From Brachionus manjavacas (Eukaryota; Rotifera; Eurotatoria; Ploima; Brachionidae), in NCBI GenBank assembly GCA_019054805.1, contig JAHQIY010000008.1:4263501-4327500 (forward strand): a DNA stretch of 64,000 bases, in the 5' to 3' direction. Positions 1 through 10,296 of this stretch are shown here, piece by piece. Under the pieces are notes generated by a model. It worked only from the letters and a program-made list of their open reading frames with translations, had not been told where the DNA came from and did no database searches. The translations under genes and the position numbers were made by a program. How positions within the stretch are numbered: the first letter of the stretch is position 1; every line of letters begins with the position of its first letter.

Positions 1-308
1 AAAGCAAAATTTTTCCACAAAAGGTTAAAGAAATTAGATTTAAATATCAAAACGCAAAGATGTTCAACTGTAAGCTAAATTTTATATAATTTAAGAATTC
101 TACCTTAATTCTTTTTTTTCCCAAAGCATACTCATCATTCTCTGGCCAGTCAGCCTTTGGAAATGCTTCTTTTGGTGGACAGTCATTTGGTGGACAATCA
201 TTCATTTTTCACGATTTATTACTTTCTTTGATTCTTCAAACATACGAGTTTTTTTAGCTTCAAAATTATATGATTTTGTTCCATTTCTTTTAAAATACTT
301 CTTCGGGT
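1..308. repeat. Left arm of near-perfect inverted repeat
   Basis: This arm is the reverse complement of 9508-9997. Over the aligned parts I find about one mismatch near base 38 and one near base 267. It carries the first copy of the Gly-rich peptide gene and ends sharply at base 308 (motif ttcgggta, matched by tacccgaa at 9508). Relative to the right arm it lacks the 3' end of the gene plus about 110 bp of spacer. The arm probably continues left of the window, because the TATA box of this copy would lie just before base 1. Confidence 0.9.
60..257 (+). CDS. Gly-rich small peptide, copy 1 (rearranged 3' end)
   Basis: Spliced model with exons 60-69 and 127-257 and a 57-bp GT-AG intron (gtaagc...ccaaag), giving 46 residues. 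The first part matches the two intact copies at 9726-9935 and 10297-10521 (MFNSYSSFSGQSAFG, then GGQSF units). After the second GGQSF unit the frame runs into sequence that lies downstream of the gene in the right arm, so the Cys-containing tail is replaced by a novel hydrophobic tail ending EFF before TAG. It is either a decayed copy or a new chimeric peptide. I do not recognise the family, and whether this copy is expressed cannot be judged. Confidence 0.5.
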
Positions 309-850
309 ATAGTCGATAGTGTGATAAGATCACCAAAAGTGTGATCAGGGAGATCAAGTCTTAAGTGTGATCAAAAAGATAAATTTTAAATAAAAAGGAT
401 CACAAAAATAAAGCAAAGATCACATAAAAATTTAATTTTACAATAGTTAATTAAATACAAAATTTTCAAAATTCTTCATATAATTTGCATAGGTATTGAT
501 ATCTTTGACAATACAACAAAAACTACCAGTATTCTCATTAACTTTATATTCATAATCCACTCTAATGTATACCAGCAAAACATTTACATTTAGAAACTTA
601 TAATTTTTTTATTTTCGACCCAAGTGACTTTAATGATATAATTGAATATAAATTTCAGGTCTTGAAAAAATTTCTCATCAGTTTTCATTTTTTATAAACA
701 TGTAAAATTCATAAAAAAAATAAATAAAATTTTTTTTTTTGACTTATGACTAATTAAATAGTCATTTTAAAAAGCTAATGAAAAAAATTGAAAAAAAAAT
801 CTATTATTTTCTATAAATAATCTTTTTTAGAACAAAAATCGTCTGATTGA
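309..850. other. AT-rich stretch with GTGATCA/GATCACC motifs
   Basis: No convincing coding. Bases 320-430 carry several GTGATC / GATCAC motifs in both orientations, the kind of subterminal motif array seen at DNA-transposon ends. A comparable cluster lies at 6778-6925. They could be the two subterminal zones of the element that carried the Merlin-like transposase, but I could not align matching terminal repeats. Confidence 0.35.
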
Positions 851-916
851 ATGAATGAAAGCTTTTTAAATTTTAAGAGAGTAAAATATTTGCTTCATTT
901 ATTTCAGACAGTAAAA

Positions 917-2235
917 ATGAACACATATCAAGAAGAAGAAAAAATAATTTTAAATTTACAACAAGTTTGCTTAATCCCTCAAAAGAAACAGTGCTCAAAA
1001 TGTGCTGTAGATATGGCAATAAAAAATCGTTAGCGTCAAGCAAGTTCTAAAAATGTCGTGTTTAATTGGCGTTGTCCTAAATGTTTGTCATATTTTTCGG
1101 TTTTTGCCAAAAACCCAATCGGATTGGGACATTTTTTGGTTTATTCATTATTATTAATTTTTCAAATATTAAAATGTTGGGCTTTAGAAATGACCATCGT
1201 TTGACAATTGATAAAAATAAATGTCAAAAAAGTTAGTAGAGACACAGTAATGAGAGTTTTTAGTCAACTACGTTACATTTGTAGTCTAAAAGTGAGAAAA
1301 GAGGCAATCAAGCTGGGTGGTGGGGTTGTGAAGTTCATTTCAATTCGATCGTTTCAATTCAGAAAAACTTGAATAACTTTTTGACTAAAAGAGATAATTA
1401 AGTTCTGTAAAATGCTCAATGGTTAAGCAACTTTGCTAAATCCAAAAATATATGTCTGCAAAAACCTTGCAATGTAATTGCACACTTGATTGTAATACTT
1501 TTTAATGGGGTGCAAAATGCAGAAAATTGCAGATTATTTTGCAGACTTATTTTACTGCATTAAGCAAATTTGCTTATAATTAAGCATTTTACAGAACTGA
1601 ATTATCTCTTTTAGTAAAAAAGTTATTCAAGTTTTTCTGAATTGAAATGATCGAATTGAAACGAACTTCACAACCCCCTGGGTGGTAAAAACCAAATAAT
1701 CGAGATCGACGAGTCTTTATTCGGAAAAGAGAAATATAATAAAGGAAAAGACTTAAAAAAGAAAAAAATCTGGGTTTCTGGTCTCATTGAGAGAAAAAGT
1801 AGTCGATGTTACTTAGAAGTTGTAGCTGATCGTACAGCCGATACACTTTTGAGTTTTATTTATGAACACGTTGTCCATGGTTCGCTAATTTACTCTGACT
1901 CATGGTCTTCATACTCCAAAATATCAGAATTGTATGAATCAAAAATAATACATCAAATGGTTAATCATTCGTACAACTTCGTGGATACTCAGACGCTTGC
2001 ATGTACTAACCAAATCGAATCCCTTTGAAACAGAATGAAAATTAAATTTAAAGAAATGCGAGGTTGCCAAAAGGTATTTAATCAAATTTACTTAGACGAA
2101 TTTATGTGGCGCAACAATTTTGAAATTGAAAGACAAAAAAGCCATCAAGATTTGGCATTCTATTATATGTATATAATCAATCAAGCTTTTTACTTTTATT
2201 ACTTATCAAGAATTATCCTTAAAAAGTTTTTTTAA
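917..2235 (+). mobile_element. Merlin-type (IS1016/ISXO2-like) DNA transposase remnant
   Basis: Broken reading frame. After removing the insert at 1322-1677 it shows the DDE transposase of the Merlin superfamily: IIEIDESLFGKEKYNKG (first D, about 1700), LIYSDSWSSYSKI (second D, about 1890) and NQIESL followed by a stop then NRMK (catalytic E, about 2019). Upstream (917-1290) a CxxC pair and an RCPKC segment fit the zinc-binding N-terminal region typical of IS1595/Merlin proteins. Stops at about 1031, 1201 and 2027 show it is dead. Terminal repeats were not resolved. Merlin is known from many animals; the family call rests on the DES...DSW...NQIES pattern. Confidence 0.75.
1322..1677. mobile_element. 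356-bp MITE with ~100-bp TIRs, 9-bp target duplication
   Basis: The ends are GGGGTTGTGAAG and CTTCACAACCCC, and the inverted similarity runs about 100 bp inward. It is flanked by a perfect direct repeat ctgggtggt (1313-1321 and 1678-1686). Removing the element and one repeat restores the transposase frame IKLGGKNQIIEIDES, so the insertion is certain. Long TIRs and a 9-bp duplication fit Mutator-like elements; Merlin MITEs (8-9 bp) are the alternative. No coding capacity. Confidence 0.9.
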
Positions 2236-2835
2236 TTTGCTGTATAAACATGTTCAATAAAAACTTAAATCCAATTATTTTTATACTAATGAAAAACTCT
2301 AAACATTCTGCATACAATTAAGATAGGGAAAAACGGCTTTATAATTGCGAGTAACGAGGCGTTAACTTGCAACTTTAATGTTACGTTTTATTTGCATGTT
2401 AATTATAATTTATTAGTTTCGAAAAAGTAAAAAATAAGATGTAATTTATCAATTAATGTGTATACTCTATTGACGATTAGCGTCAAGAATTTTTTTAAAA
2501 CTGTTCCACATACGCTTTTTCTAAGTGTCCGTGTCTGCTTAATCAGCTCGTCACGCGAACGCTCGTTCCTCGCAAATAATAAATTAAAAAATTTCTATGT
2601 CCAAATTACATGTTAAAATCTTCGTATGATAACAATTTTGAACTCGTGAAATACTTCAAAAAGTTAATAAGTGAACTTGGATCAGATTCACAGTTAATTT
2701 TGAGAGATTTAAATTCTTATCAACGTATTTAGTATTTATACCCACTTCATTGTAATAATAATCGAATATTATTAATTCTTTTAAAAATAAAAATGAAGAT
2801 TAAAATCGAAAATTATTTGATGATTATTATTAATC
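2236..2835. other. AT-rich intergenic, no gene seen
   Basis: Lies between the Merlin remnant and the LINE. Bases 2510-2575 are locally GC-richer but show no coding frame or recognisable motif. Confidence 0.4.
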
Positions 2836-2866
2836 TAAAGCCGAGAGGAAAAATGGTGTCAGAAGG

Positions 2867-3619
2867 GTGAGAATATCATTTCCAAAAGAAGTTGAGAATA
2901 TTATTGGAAGCTTGTCAGGCCCCACAATAATGTATGGTTTAAAGTGTCTTTTGTCAATTGTTGGACAAAAGCAGAAATGCTGTTTTTGTGATGATGAAGG
3001 ACACAACATTGCTAAATGCCCTGTCAAAGAAACACTATGCGAAAATTGTCATCAGAAAGGACATTTGACAAAAAAATGCTCCATTGCCGAAAAGCTTAAG
3101 TCGCTTGAAAGGAAAAAGATTGACTATAATGATCTTTTCATTGACCAAGAAGAAACGCAATCATTATTTGAAGCTGACCAAAAAGATAATGATGAAAATG
3201 TGATGCCAAAAACACCTGGATACCAGCCAACAAATTTAAATGACGTAATATCCCAAATTAGCCCAAAAGACCTTAAAACTCCAGTTATAGAAGAAGCTTT
3301 GGTAAGTCGTTTAAACGATTTTCTACCACTATGCCAGTCACCTGTCAATGTACGCTCAAATGATCAGAATGAGAATGAGAATTTTTTCCAAACCAAAAAT
3401 CAAACCAAGAGATTTCCCGAATCTGATCCAAATGAAAAAGAGCTTACCGAAAATGAATCAAAGAAACCATTAGTTGTCTTAGAAAATCAAAACGACAGTA
3501 CCTTCGAGTCTGAATCAAACAGTTCAACAACTGAATGTTCAAATCAAGTAGATCAATCATCTAACGAAATTGGTCAGCAAACTGCCGGTCAAAACAGCAT
3601 TGAAGAAAATTTAGAATGA
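2867..3619 (+). CDS. LINE ORF1, nucleic-acid-binding gag-like protein (N-terminally truncated)
   Basis: 250-codon open frame. Two zinc knuckles are visible near residues 39-71: CCFCDDEGHNIAKC (CX2CX4HX4C type) followed by CENCHQKGHLTKKC. Downstream is an acidic, Gln/Asn/Ser-rich tail of about 170 residues. ORF1 proteins of Jockey-group LINEs coat the element RNA and form the RNP. The reading frame here is intact but lacks the N-terminal region found in copy 2 (about 19650-20040), so the ATG at 2867 is probably internal to the ancestral ORF1. Confidence 0.8.
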   Translation: MRISFPKEVENIIGSLSGPTIMYGLKCLLSIVGQKQKCCFCDDEGHNIAKCPVKETLCENCHQKGHLTKKCSIAEKLKSLERKKIDYNDLFIDQEETQSLFEADQKDNDENVMPKTPGYQPTNLNDVISQISPKDLKTPVIEEALVSRLNDFLPLCQSPVNVRSNDQNENENFFQTKNQTKRFPESDPNEKELTENESKKPLVVLENQNDSTFESESNSSTTECSNQVDQSSNEIGQQTAGQNSIEENLE

Positions 3620-3679
3620 ACAAGAAGATAAATAAATCAACTTTAAGAACAAAACCTCTGAATAAAACAAGGTAAGTAA

Positions 3680-6464
3680 TTACACACTGGAATTGTCTTC
3701 ATTTACCTAGTAGGGTTCATCTCTTAGCCAATTTTTTAGCTCAAAAATGTCCAGACATTGTTTTGCTCAATGAACTAAAGATAGATTTAAGTGAGGCAAA
3801 TATTTATCTTGATTTTCACAATTATCAATTCATAACAAAACCACGCAACAAGTATGGAGGAGGAGTAGCAATTTTAATTAAAGAAGGAATTGAATTTATA
3901 CAAGATTTCTCTTATGAGGAATTCAATTCCGAACTCCTTTGTATAAAAATGAACTAAGGAAAGAATAATGAATTGTTTATATTCAGTCTTTATAATCCAC
4001 CCAATATGCTTCTGAACTTTGAGTTTTTTAAAACTGTTAATAAAAAATGTAGAAACTACATTTTAGGTGGTGATCTTAACGCCAGAACAAAGCAAATAGG
4101 CTGCGTAGGGGAAAATGAAACGGCAAAATGTTGGAAAGTATAATCATTCAGTTAGACTTTTCAGTAATCAATGATAAGCGTCCTACTTTCAATATTTTCA
4201 ATAGGAATTACTTTGAAATTCTTGATCTTTTTTTAGTTTCATCTTCATTAATTGACAAAATTTCCGACTTTTGTTTCCTAAATAGTCAAGACATGATTAG
4301 TGACCATTTCCCAATCGTAGCATCGATTTCTATGGGCTATCAATAAGAAAATAAATCAGCAGCTAAAAAGTTTAATTATAAGAAAGCAAACTGCCAATTA
4401 TTTAGCGAGATTTTAAATTCTCAAATAGTGAATATCACTGAAAGTTCCCTCACAATAGATCAACTAAATGATAAAATTACAGAAAAAATTATTTCTACTT
4501 CACTTAAAAGCATTCCTTATCATTCGCAGAAAATCTACAAAACCAGTCTTCCTCCGAACATTGTTATTCTGATAAAAGAACGTAGGAGAGTAAGAAGAAA
4601 CTTTCAAAAAACTCGCTGTCAAAATCTCAAGAAAAAATTTAATCAACTTACATTCGAGTTAAAGGCCTCTTTAAAAAAATTCTGGAATCAAAATTGGTTT
4701 GATTTTATTGAGAAAATGGGAAAAAACCCATTAACAAGTAGACCATTCTGGAAAAAAATAAATAAATTTAGATCAAAAAAAGGATCAAATTTAATCCCAT
4801 ATTTGTTTTTAAATGACAAGGAATTCAAAACTAATGAAGAAAAGGGAAAATGCTTTGGAGAACTCCTATCTTCAATATTTAGTCCTAATTCTGATTTAAT
4901 AGATCGTGATAAAGATTTCGAAATACTTAATTCTAACTCTGAATTCTTTAGAAATTATGATCAGTCTAATTTTAATGATTCAATTTGCTTAAATGAATTA
5001 ATTATGGCTCTAAAAAGATTGAAAAATGAAGCGGCATCAGGACCTGACCAAATTCATAATCTAATGTTAAAAAACTTACCTAGAAATTCATTAATAGAAA
5101 TTATAGAACTTTTTAATTTATCTCTTCGAGAAGGTAGAGTCCCTAAAGCATGGAAAACATCGAACATTACTATGATTCAAAAAAAAGCCTCTTCTTTACA
5201 AGATCCTTTAAATTATAGACCAATTTGTATAACGAGTTGTTTAGGAAAGCTCCTGGAACGCATAGTATTTTCAAGATTATACAATTATTTGGAACAAAAT
5301 TAACTCCTTATCCAGGAGCAATCTGGATTTAGGAAACACCGGCGAACATCAGATAATCTTTTCTTTTTAATTCAAAAAATTGTGAAATCATTTAATAGAA
5401 AAAAAAGAGTTTGTGGCCTTTTTTTTGATATTTCTAAAGCCTTTGATAGGGTTTGGCATGATGGTCTACTTTTTAAATTGATTAAAATGAATCCACCTCA
5501 TTACTTGACTAACTGGATTAGATCCTTTTTAGATAGTAGGACATTTAAGGTAAATGTGAATGACCAATTGAGCGACGAATATCAAATAACTGCAGGTGTT
5601 CCTCAAGGCTCAGTAATAAGTCCTCTTTTATTTAGTATTTATATTAATGACATCCCAAAAAGAAACAAATCAAATAATGAATACTCTCTGCTTTTCGCAG
5701 ATGATCTAGTTACATTCTTCATTTCTTCATTCTTCATTCATCCCTTTCTTTCTTTATAACAAGAAAGGGAACCTAGAAAATAAGATTAATAAATACAACA
5801 ACGAACTAGAACAATGGCTTATTAAATGGAAAATGAAGATATCAGTTGAAAAGTCATGTTCAGTAGTCTTTTCTAGGTACAAAAAAGAGGGTGATAATCT
5901 AAACTTAAAAATCGATGGAAACAGAATAGTGAGCCAAAAAGAAATCAAGTTTCTTGATATTAAATTTGATTCTAAGTTAAACTTTAATACACTAGTAGAC
6001 GAAATTAAAGAACGCTGCAACAAAAGGCTAAATATTATTAAGATATTGTCAAACAAAAAATGGGGTCTCAATCAAAACACACTTTAATAAATTTTTATAA
6101 ATCTTTAGTCGGATCGATTTTAGACTATTCTTTTCCTTGCTTAAATTCATTTTCAGAAAAAAATATCAAAAAACTACAAGCAATTCAGAATACAGCAGTA
6201 AGATCTATCCTTAAGTTAAAATATGATACTCCCTCCAACATCGTGCAACATGAAGCTTTTAATAAACTAAAATTACTAACAGTCTCGAATCGTCTTTTTG
6301 AGTTGAGGGAGAAATATGTTGGGACAGGACTGAGTCATTCTATTCCATTGGTTGAAAGACTGGTGAAAGAATACAAAGAAGGTTTCGAATCAAGATATAT
6401 TGAATACCCAACTCCATTGTGTAATTGCTACATTACTATTTCTTCTTTTTTTCCTGAAACTTGA
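3680..6464 (+). pseudogene. LINE ORF2: APE endonuclease + reverse transcriptase, broken
   Basis: The endonuclease part (3690-4345) shows KTRNKYGGGVAILI-type, LGGDLNARTK and SDHFPIV motifs. The RT part (4428-6464) shows NEAASGPDQIHNLMLKN, LNYRPICITSCLGKLLERI, FDISKAFDRVWHDG, AGVPQGSVISPLLF, the catalytic FADDLV (about 5695) and the thumb YDTPSNIVQHEAFNKL. The frame is interrupted by stops near 3957 and 5301 and by frameshifts near 4120, 5740 and 6080, so the copy is inactive. Confidence 0.85.
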
Positions 6465-6690
6465 ACTATTTAAACATGTGCCACATGAAACAATCTTTTC
6501 CAATTTATGTCTTTTCAACTTTAATTTTTTTTAGCTTATTTACTCTATTTTGATTCTTTTTTTTTTTTTTTTTTATCTAATTTTATTAACTTTAATTTTA
6601 TTTTTATTTTATTTTTATTTTATTTTTAAATTATTCTGAAGAAGCTTTAGCTCGGTACAGAAAACAAATAAATAAATAAATAAGTCAATC

Positions 6691-7205
6691 TGTTATTCGC
6701 ATTAAAAATGACAAGACCTATGTATCAAGTCCCTAAGCCTCGCAAGAACGCTAATTAAAACGTTAGGGTCTATCTTGTTTTGTGATCAAAAGATCACCTA
6801 TTTGGTGGTCTGGTCCTGGTTACAGGGTTGGTGAACATTAAAGATCACTGATCACATTCTTGACGTTTTTATGACCTTAAATATACAAATTAATGATCAC
6901 CAAAAATTTTACATGATCACCAAAATAATTTTTAATAAAAATCTCTAAAATTTGAAATTTTTTTTTAAAGCATGCATACACATCAAACTTTTTTAAACTC
7001 TGTGCTTATTGCTTACGTTTTTTTAAAAATACTATGTGCTATTCAAAATTTTTATATAAATTTGAATTGTATTTTACACTTTTGATCAAAAATGATTTTA
7101 GAACAAACTGATGAATTTAAACTTTTTGATAAGCTAAGAATCTTGGCTTAATATTTTCTAGTCGTTGTTGTGATAAAACCAATTGTATAAAGAAAGGGTC
7201 TGAGC
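6691..7205. other. AT-rich stretch with GATCACC motifs
   Basis: Bases 6778-6925 carry at least six TGATCA/GATCACC motifs, resembling the cluster at 320-430. No gene recognised. Confidence 0.35.
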
Positions 7206-7693
7206 TAAATCTTAAGTTTCGAAAAAGAACAGCTGACAGCAAAAACCACTAAGAACAAAATGGGTACTGCCCAAAAAAACATGCGCTAGAATATTTGGTT
7301 GGCTTGACTACGATTTACGACATTATCGCCAAAGGTTCAGCAGAACTTAGCAAATTCAGAAACGATAATCAAGACAGTGCGATTAGATGCACATTTAAGA
7401 CTTCAAGCTATCCGCTATTAGACGAAGCACTCAAGTTATGGTTTTACCAAGTTCGCAGCAGCAATGTGCCAATCAACTTCGAAACAGTTGCCTTTCAAGC
7501 AAAGATATTTCAAAGAGAGTTCTATCCAGTCGCCGAAAACTTCAGTGCATCTTCGGGCTACATCCAGAGATTCTGCAAACGACACAACATCGAAACCATC
7601 AAGCTTCATGGGGAAAAGCAATCAGCAGACTTTGATGCCGTTGAACCATTCCTCATCAAGATGGCAGAGATTCAAAAAGAATACTCTCTCTAA
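7206..7693 (+). mobile_element. pogo/Tigger-like transposase fragment (DNA-binding half)
   Basis: The open frame 7295-7693 encodes a CENP-B/Tc5-type helix-turn-helix: LDEALKLWFYQVRSSNVPI, then AKIFQREF and SSGYIQRFCKRHNIETIKLHGE. Upstream (7206-7300) a KKRTADSK...LVGLTTIYDIIAKG segment fits the preceding psq/pogo HTH in a shifted frame. The catalytic DDE half is absent after the stop at 7691. CENP-B-like host genes share this domain, but the truncation and frame damage point to a transposon fossil. Confidence 0.7.
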
Positions 7694-8443
7694 AACAGAC
7701 AGTTTGAAGCCAGGACCTTCCAATCAACAATCAGCTTTTAATATTTATAGGTTAATTTTATTCGTTCCTTACTTTTTTCTTCCGTTAATTTGTTGTTTTT
7801 ATTCGTTAATTGTTTCTGTGTTCTAAACAAACACTCTAAATCAATTAACACTGTATTTACCCCTCTTTTCGTTATCAAATCGTGTTATCCGGAAGACTTT
7901 GAAAAAAAAAAATCGAATCTCATACCGGATGACCGGTTATTGACTGTAACAACAAAATTCATAAAATCAAAATCTCCATAGATAAATTATGATTTGCTTA
8001 AGCAAATGAGAACCGAAAAAAGATTACGGTATAAACTAAGAGCATCTTGGTAAACCTTGAGATTATCTATTATCTTTATACTATAATTATACTAAAAACC
8101 GAAATAAAAATATTTTTTTAGCTATTAAGAAATTTGAATAAAAAGTTGCCTTTGATAAAAAAAACCCTAAAAGATTATTTTCATACATAAACCAGAAAAA
8201 AAAAATATAAGACCGTATAAATTGCTTAAAAATAGACTAATGGTGATGCTATGGTAAATATACTTAATATTCAAATCAAGCCGGTTTTTGTAAATGAAAA
8301 AGACTTAGTTAATGATATGGAATTAAAAAACCTCAATTTCAGACTATTTCAGATGCAGTATTTATAAAAGACTAAATTTTATTTATTTATTGAATTGAAT
8401 TAACCTCCTTTAAGGAGAAGTAAAAGAAAATAAAGATAAATAA

Positions 8444-8474
<31 letters not shown>

Positions 8475-9507
8475 GAAAAATTATTACCTAAAAATAAAAT
8501 TCCAAAAATAAAAAAGGAACATTAGTTCGAAAATAGAAAAAGGCATGAAAGTTAGAAAGCAAGATAATTTGGACCAAAATTCATGAATTTTGGTCCAAAT
8601 TCACTAAATAAAAAAATCGCTAGAAGATATCAAAATTGTCCCAATAAAAATTAAAGGCCTCTTCGCACAGTTAGTTTAAGATCGGCTCAACATCCAAAAT
8701 TAACAATTAATCTAAACAGATTGCTAAGAAGGTTTTTAATTTTTACTTATCTTGCCTTTAGAATTCAACTTCTGCTTATATTGATAGATTTGACGTAAAT
8801 TAAGTTTCTTTTTCATATTTTATTAAACTCGTTCAGCTCTTAATTTGAAAACTCTTTCTCGCCATTGTTTAGTCTGGAAAGACATAAATTTTATTATTAT
8901 TATTAATTCTAAGCTAAGGCCGATCGCCGATAAATTTTATTATAGGCCTATTTATTATTTGCATTCTCACAATATTCGACTGAATCCATTTAAACGAAAG
9001 CTGCAGAAATTTTAGAATAATCATTTATTCATGAATTTGAGTTAATTTTTAATTTAATTCATTTCAACTTGAATTGATAATATTTCAAAATATTTTGGTC
9101 ATCTTTATTAAATTGATTTTCATTGTCTAAATATTCTGAATGGCTTTTATGTGTAAATGAAATTTATAATAGCAAAATAGTTGGCCTAAAAACTGGGCAG
9201 ACCAAATGAATGGAATAATTTTTACTTTTTGAAGTAGATTGAAAAAATTCTTTTCCCTAATTTTAGCAAAATATAAAAAGTTTTTTATAGATTAATTCAG
9301 AAATCAAACTTTAAAGTCAGAATGTTTAAGTTAGACTGCGTCCACTCAAGTCAACTTAATTGTTTTCAGCCTATAACATTAGACCTCATCGTTCTATATT
9401 AACACCAAATAACTTAAAAAAATTAACAATGATAAAAAGGAATTTAAAAACATTAAAATTCGAGAACTAAATTTTATTTAAAATAAAAATTTTTAAAAAA
9501 GTATTTT
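7694..9507. other. AT-rich, gene-free; possible LINE 3' tail
   Basis: No convincing gene. On the minus strand 8378-8430 reads as a short hairpin (CTCCTTAAAGGAGG) followed by an (AATAA)n tail, which resembles a CR1/Jockey LINE 3' end. A 20-odd bp poly-T run sits at 8446-8470 and a perfect palindrome at 8566-8601 (separate entry). The remainder shows nothing recognisable. Confidence 0.35.
8566..8601. repeat. Perfect 36-bp palindrome
   Basis: Half-site AATTTGGACCAAAATTCA is followed immediately by its exact reverse complement with no spacer, centred between 8583 and 8584. It is flanked by unrelated AT-rich DNA. Confidence 0.95.
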
Positions 9508-9997
9508 ACCCGAAGAAGTATTTTAAAAGAAATGGAACAAAATCATATAATTTTAAAGCTAAAAAAACTCGTATGTTTGAAGAATCAAAGAAAGTAATAA
9601 ATCGTGAAAAATCGTGATTAAAATTTCAAAAAAAACATATTCCACTAGATACATATCAATATGATTTATTTTTATAAAATAAAAAAATATAAAATAAAAT
9701 TAATTAAATAAAATGAAAAAGTAATTCAAAAAAATCGTTGAGAGCAACTTGAACATCCACCTGATGAGAATCCACCGAATGATTGTCCACCGAATGATTG
9801 TCCACCAAATGACTGTCCACCAAAAGAAGCATTTCCAAAGGCTGACTGGCCAGAGAATGATGAGTATGCTTTGGGAAAAAAAAGAATTAAGGTAGAATTC
9901 TTAAATTATATAAAATTTAGCTTACAGTTGAACATCTTTGCGTTTTGATATTTAAATTTAATTTCTTTAACCTTTTGTGGAAAAATTTTGCTTTTAT
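9508..9997. repeat. Right arm of inverted repeat (with complete peptide gene)
   Basis: Reverse complement of 1-308 at about 99 percent identity over the shared parts (9508-9613 against 195-308; about 9800-9997 against 1-195). It additionally holds the full 3' end of the Gly-rich gene and about 110 bp of spacer that the left arm lacks. The near identity implies recent duplication/inversion or gene conversion. Confidence 0.9.
9726..9935 (-). CDS. Gly-rich small peptide, copy 2
   Basis: Exons 9935-9926 and 9868-9726 with a 57-bp GT-AG intron give a 50-residue peptide: MFNSYSSFSGQSAFGNASFG, three GGQSF units, then FSSGGCSSCSQRFF and TGA. A TATAAAAG box lies at 9998-9991, 56 bp before the ATG, which supports this start. 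There is no hydrophobic signal, two Cys near the C-terminus and a terminal aromatic pair. The low-complexity Gly/Ser/Gln/Phe composition suggests a structural or aggregation-prone peptide. I know no family for it. The gene is divergent from copy 3. Confidence 0.75.
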
Positions 9998-10296
9998 AGA
10001 AGTTGATATCAATTTTAATTGTGTGAGTGTAGGAGTTTTCTATTTCGCCTCATTAAATACATCGATATTAATAGAATTTAAATAAACAATAAATCAATAC
10101 ATAATATAAAAAAAAACAATGCCAAATTAAAGTTAATTTTAAGGAGAGGTTACGCTTAAAATGAATAATTTTAATAATTCTCGTCAAAATAATAGAGTTT
10201 AATCATTAGTTTTTGCTATATAAAAGAGGCATTTAAATTTATTTATTCTAATAGTTTATTAATTTAAGTAACAAATCTAAATATCAAAACGCAAAG
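9936..10296. promoter_or_regulatory. Shared divergent promoter with two TATA boxes
   Basis: 361 bp between the start codons of two head-to-head Gly-rich peptide genes. TATAAAAG lies at 9991-9998 on the minus strand and TATATAAAAG at 10217-10226 on the plus strand, 56 and 70 bp from their ATGs. Only the proximal about 20 bp before each ATG (aaatatcaaaacgcaaag) is shared by the copies. Confidence 0.7.

Larger units (their letters stand above)
2836..6690 (+). mobile_element. Jockey-like LINE, copy 1 (5'-truncated)
   Basis: Non-LTR retrotransposon with ORF1 (CCHC knuckles), ORF2 (APE endonuclease plus reverse transcriptase), a short T-rich 3' UTR, the conserved 3' motif GAAGCTTTAGCTCGGTACAG (about 6640) and an (AAATA)n tail. 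Comparison with copy 2 (19640-22392) shows that copy 1 starts inside ORF1, so it is 5'-truncated as usual for LINEs. Nucleotide similarity to copy 2 in the RT core is about 80 percent by eye, so the two copies are not recent siblings. The Jockey assignment comes from ORF1 knuckles plus the RT motifs and is tentative at clade level. Confidence 0.85.

Noticed and set aside
2867-3619. CCHC-knuckle protein as a possible retroviral or LTR gag
   Set aside because: It is followed directly by an APE endonuclease/RT ORF and an (AAATA)n tail with no LTR, so it is LINE ORF1.
7295-7693. Host CENP-B-like gene
   Set aside because: Only the DNA-binding half is present, the upstream HTH is out of frame and no catalytic or downstream host exons follow. 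A transposon fragment is simpler.
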